The notes below the pieces were generated by a model, which saw nothing but the letters and a program-made list of their open reading frames with translations, ran no database searches and was not told the origin of the DNA. DNA of 12,926 nucleotides. Source: Candidatus Bathyarchaeota archaeon (GTDB lineage Archaea; Thermoproteota; Bathyarchaeia; 40CM-2-53-6; RBG-13-38-9). Position 1 is the first letter of the stretch, and each line of letters opens with the position of its first letter. The stretch lies in NCBI GenBank assembly GCA_026015225.1, contig JAOZGV010000079.1:1-12926 (forward strand), given 5' to 3'. Positions 11,543-12,926 of this stretch are shown here, one piece after another. The translations under genes and the position numbers were made by a program.

Positions 11543-12926
11543 TTATTTAGATATAAATCTCCCAGTATCCTTCTCAGGACCTAATCCGGGATAATTTTTT
11601 TTAAGTGATTCCTTAAATTCCTTTGATCGTAAGATGTCAAGAAAGAATTTCACAGATTTTTTTTGCAAACTCTCCTTGTTAATTAGGAAATCATAGTTTT
11701 CGTCTTGAATTGGGATAAAATCCAACCCATATGCTTCTGCAACGGTCCTTATTCCAATTCCAACATCAGCCTTTTTTTGATAAATAGCCGCAGCGACTGC
11801 TGAATGAGATTTTGCTTCTACATGATAACCATCAATATTTATTGTTAATTCTTTGAGTGATTTTTTCATCTTCTCAGCTATTTGCTTTAGGTTCGTATCT
11901 ATCAACAATCTAGTGCCCGATCCAACATTTCTATTAATAAAGACAAATTTCTTTTTGATCAGATCCTCAAGAGACATTATCCTATTTGGATTGCCCTTTT
12001 GAACAATATACCCTTGCTCGCGTTTATATCCCTTCACCAACAAAGCACTATCGGATATATCATATTGTTTCAGCATGTGTAAGTTGTATTTTCTAGAAGT
12101 TTCATCCAGTAGATGAATTCCAGCAATATCAGACTCACTTCTCTTGATACTATTCACGCCTCCAATAGAACCTATATGAATTGATTTTATCTTTATTGAA
12201 GGATTCATTTTTTTTAGCATTGAAATAATAAGTTCTAAACCAACACAATGACTTCCACTAAAGACCATATCGGCAGGAGTGAAATCTTTATTAAAAGGAA
12301 TTACTCTAACGGTTTCACTTTCTTCAACAATTTCTCTATTTTCCGGTATGAGCATAAATCCATCTGCTAAAGCAAAAGATGATATCGAAGCTGATTTTCC
12401 ATAAGTGGGATGAATAATAAAATTCCCCTTTTTATCAAGTAAAATATGAACTGGAAGTAGTTCCAATCTACCTTTTGCAGAATGTACTCGCGAGGCGATT
12501 TTACCAGATATAGAATCACTGTCTAAAACATCATTAATTCCAGACATCTTCGAAATAATTGGTCTAATTAGGATATGAAATATAGCTAGAGCTGAAGTGG
12601 GATTTCCTGGAAGACAAAAGATCATTTTACCTTTTTCTGCAGCGACAATAGTCGGTTTACCAGGTTTTATTAAAATGCCAGGTACAATTACTCCTGGTTT
12701 TCCAATTTCATTCATTAATGAGACTAGGTAGTCCCTCGCACCTGCAGAAGTGCTACCAGATAATAAAACTAAATCACAAAGCTTTAATGAAGAATTTAAT
12801 GTTTTCCGTAATTTTTCTATATCATCAGGAACTATCCCTAAAAACATCGGGATTCCACCAGATTCTATCACTGAACTGGCAAGAGTTGAGGAGTTAATAT
12901 CGAATGTTTTCCACTTCTCATAGACA
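11543..12926 (-). CDS. moeA: MoeA-type molybdopterin enzyme fused to a PBP-like domain (5' end outside window)
   Basis: The frame is open to the window edge; codons before 12871 read VYEKWKTFDINSSTLASSVI, typical MoeA, so the internal GTG 12871 is not the start. About 460 residues are visible. The MoeA part (molybdenum or tungsten insertion into molybdopterin) shows FLGIVPDDIEKLRKTL, LCDLVLLSGSTSAGARDYL, and the hallmark IFCLPGNPTSALAIFHILIR, then the MoeA C-terminal barrel up to about ESETVRVIPF. The second half (about 200 residues) is a periplasmic-binding-protein-like domain related to LysR/ModE effector domains (PF12727 type): VFSGSHCVGLELIISML, GYIVQKGNPNRIMSLEDL, FVFINRNVGSGTRLLID, AVAAAIYQKKADVGIGIRTV and FFLDILRSKEF. 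It lacks a signal peptide at the junction, so it probably senses an oxyanion or cofactor in the cytoplasm. Such fusions are common in archaea. It precedes gar1 by 67 nt. Confidence 0.88.
   Translation of the reverse strand, partial: VYEKWKTFDINSSTLASSVIESGGIPMFLGIVPDDIEKLRKTLNSSLKLCDLVLLSGSTSAGARDYLVSLMNEIGKPGVIVPGILIKPGKPTIVAAEKGKMIFCLPGNPTSALAIFHILIRPIISKMSGINDVLDSDSISGKIASRVHSAKGRLELLPVHILLDKKGNFIIHPTYGKSASISSFALADGFMLIPENREIVEESETVRVIPFNKDFTPADMVFSGSHCVGLELIISMLKKMNPSIKIKSIHIGSIGGVNSIKRSESDIAGIHLLDETSRKYNLHMLKQYDISDSALLVKGYKREQGYIVQKGNPNRIMSLEDLIKKKFVFINRNVGSGTRLLIDTNLKQIAEKMKKSLKELTINIDGYHVEAKSHSAVAAAIYQKKADVGIGIRTVAEAYGLDFIPIQDENYDFLINKESLQKKSVKFFLDILRSKEFKESLKKNYPGLGPEKDTGRFISK

Noticed and set aside
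1..12926. tRNA, rRNA or CRISPR
   Set aside because: No GC-rich block with a T-loop (GGTTCAAATCC-like) and cloverleaf, and no regularly spaced repeats. The only GC-rich spots (4898-4909, 7048-7061) are far too short.

Overview
This AT-rich window (roughly one third G+C) comes from an archaeon. It carries TFB (archaeal TFIIB), Gar1, Trm1, an adenosine-specific kinase, the archaeal type of cysteinyl-tRNA synthetase, and a small winged-helix protein with the C-terminal four-cysteine signature of RNA polymerase III subunit RPC34. RPC34 homologues are known from the TACK group. A C-terminal membrane anchor remnant at 6338-6523 resembles those I associate with Bathyarchaeia, so a Bathyarchaeia-like member of TACK is my best guess. 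This is inference; no rRNA gene is present. Several genes have TTG or GTG as the only or longest start and lack a clear Shine-Dalgarno sequence, which suggests that many transcripts are leaderless.

Layout: (1) 34-1334, minus strand: a THEP1-type NTPase followed by ribonuclease HII. The RNase HII frame is broken inside its first catalytic motif by a 31-nt insertion. (2) 1439-3427, plus strand: Trm1 tRNA methyltransferase and a cyclase-family metal-dependent hydrolase. (3) 3493-5939, minus strand: a class III aminotransferase and a secreted, membrane-anchored CBM9/DOMON-like protein. (4) 5952-7096: a gene-poor island with two small broken genes (a ribbon-helix-helix-like frame with one TAG, and a membrane-anchor frame with one TGA), one intact orphan gene (6582-6893), two diverged ~80-nt direct repeats, a possible zinc-knuckle micro-ORF containing a CG run, and a 13-bp repeat near each edge. 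(5) 7097-12926, minus strand: a housekeeping cluster read in the order MoeA-PBP fusion (its start lies beyond the window), gar1, tfb, adenosine-specific kinase, cysS, rpc34-like, rlmE.

The housekeeping cluster combines information-processing functions: guide-RNA pseudouridylation (Gar1), transcription initiation (TFB, RPC34-like), tRNA charging (CysS) and rRNA methylation (RlmE). gar1 and tfb overlap, and a dyad lies across the gar1 start next to a TATA-like element. The observations most worth following are the 31-nt insertion splitting an otherwise intact RNase HII, and the 5952-7096 island.
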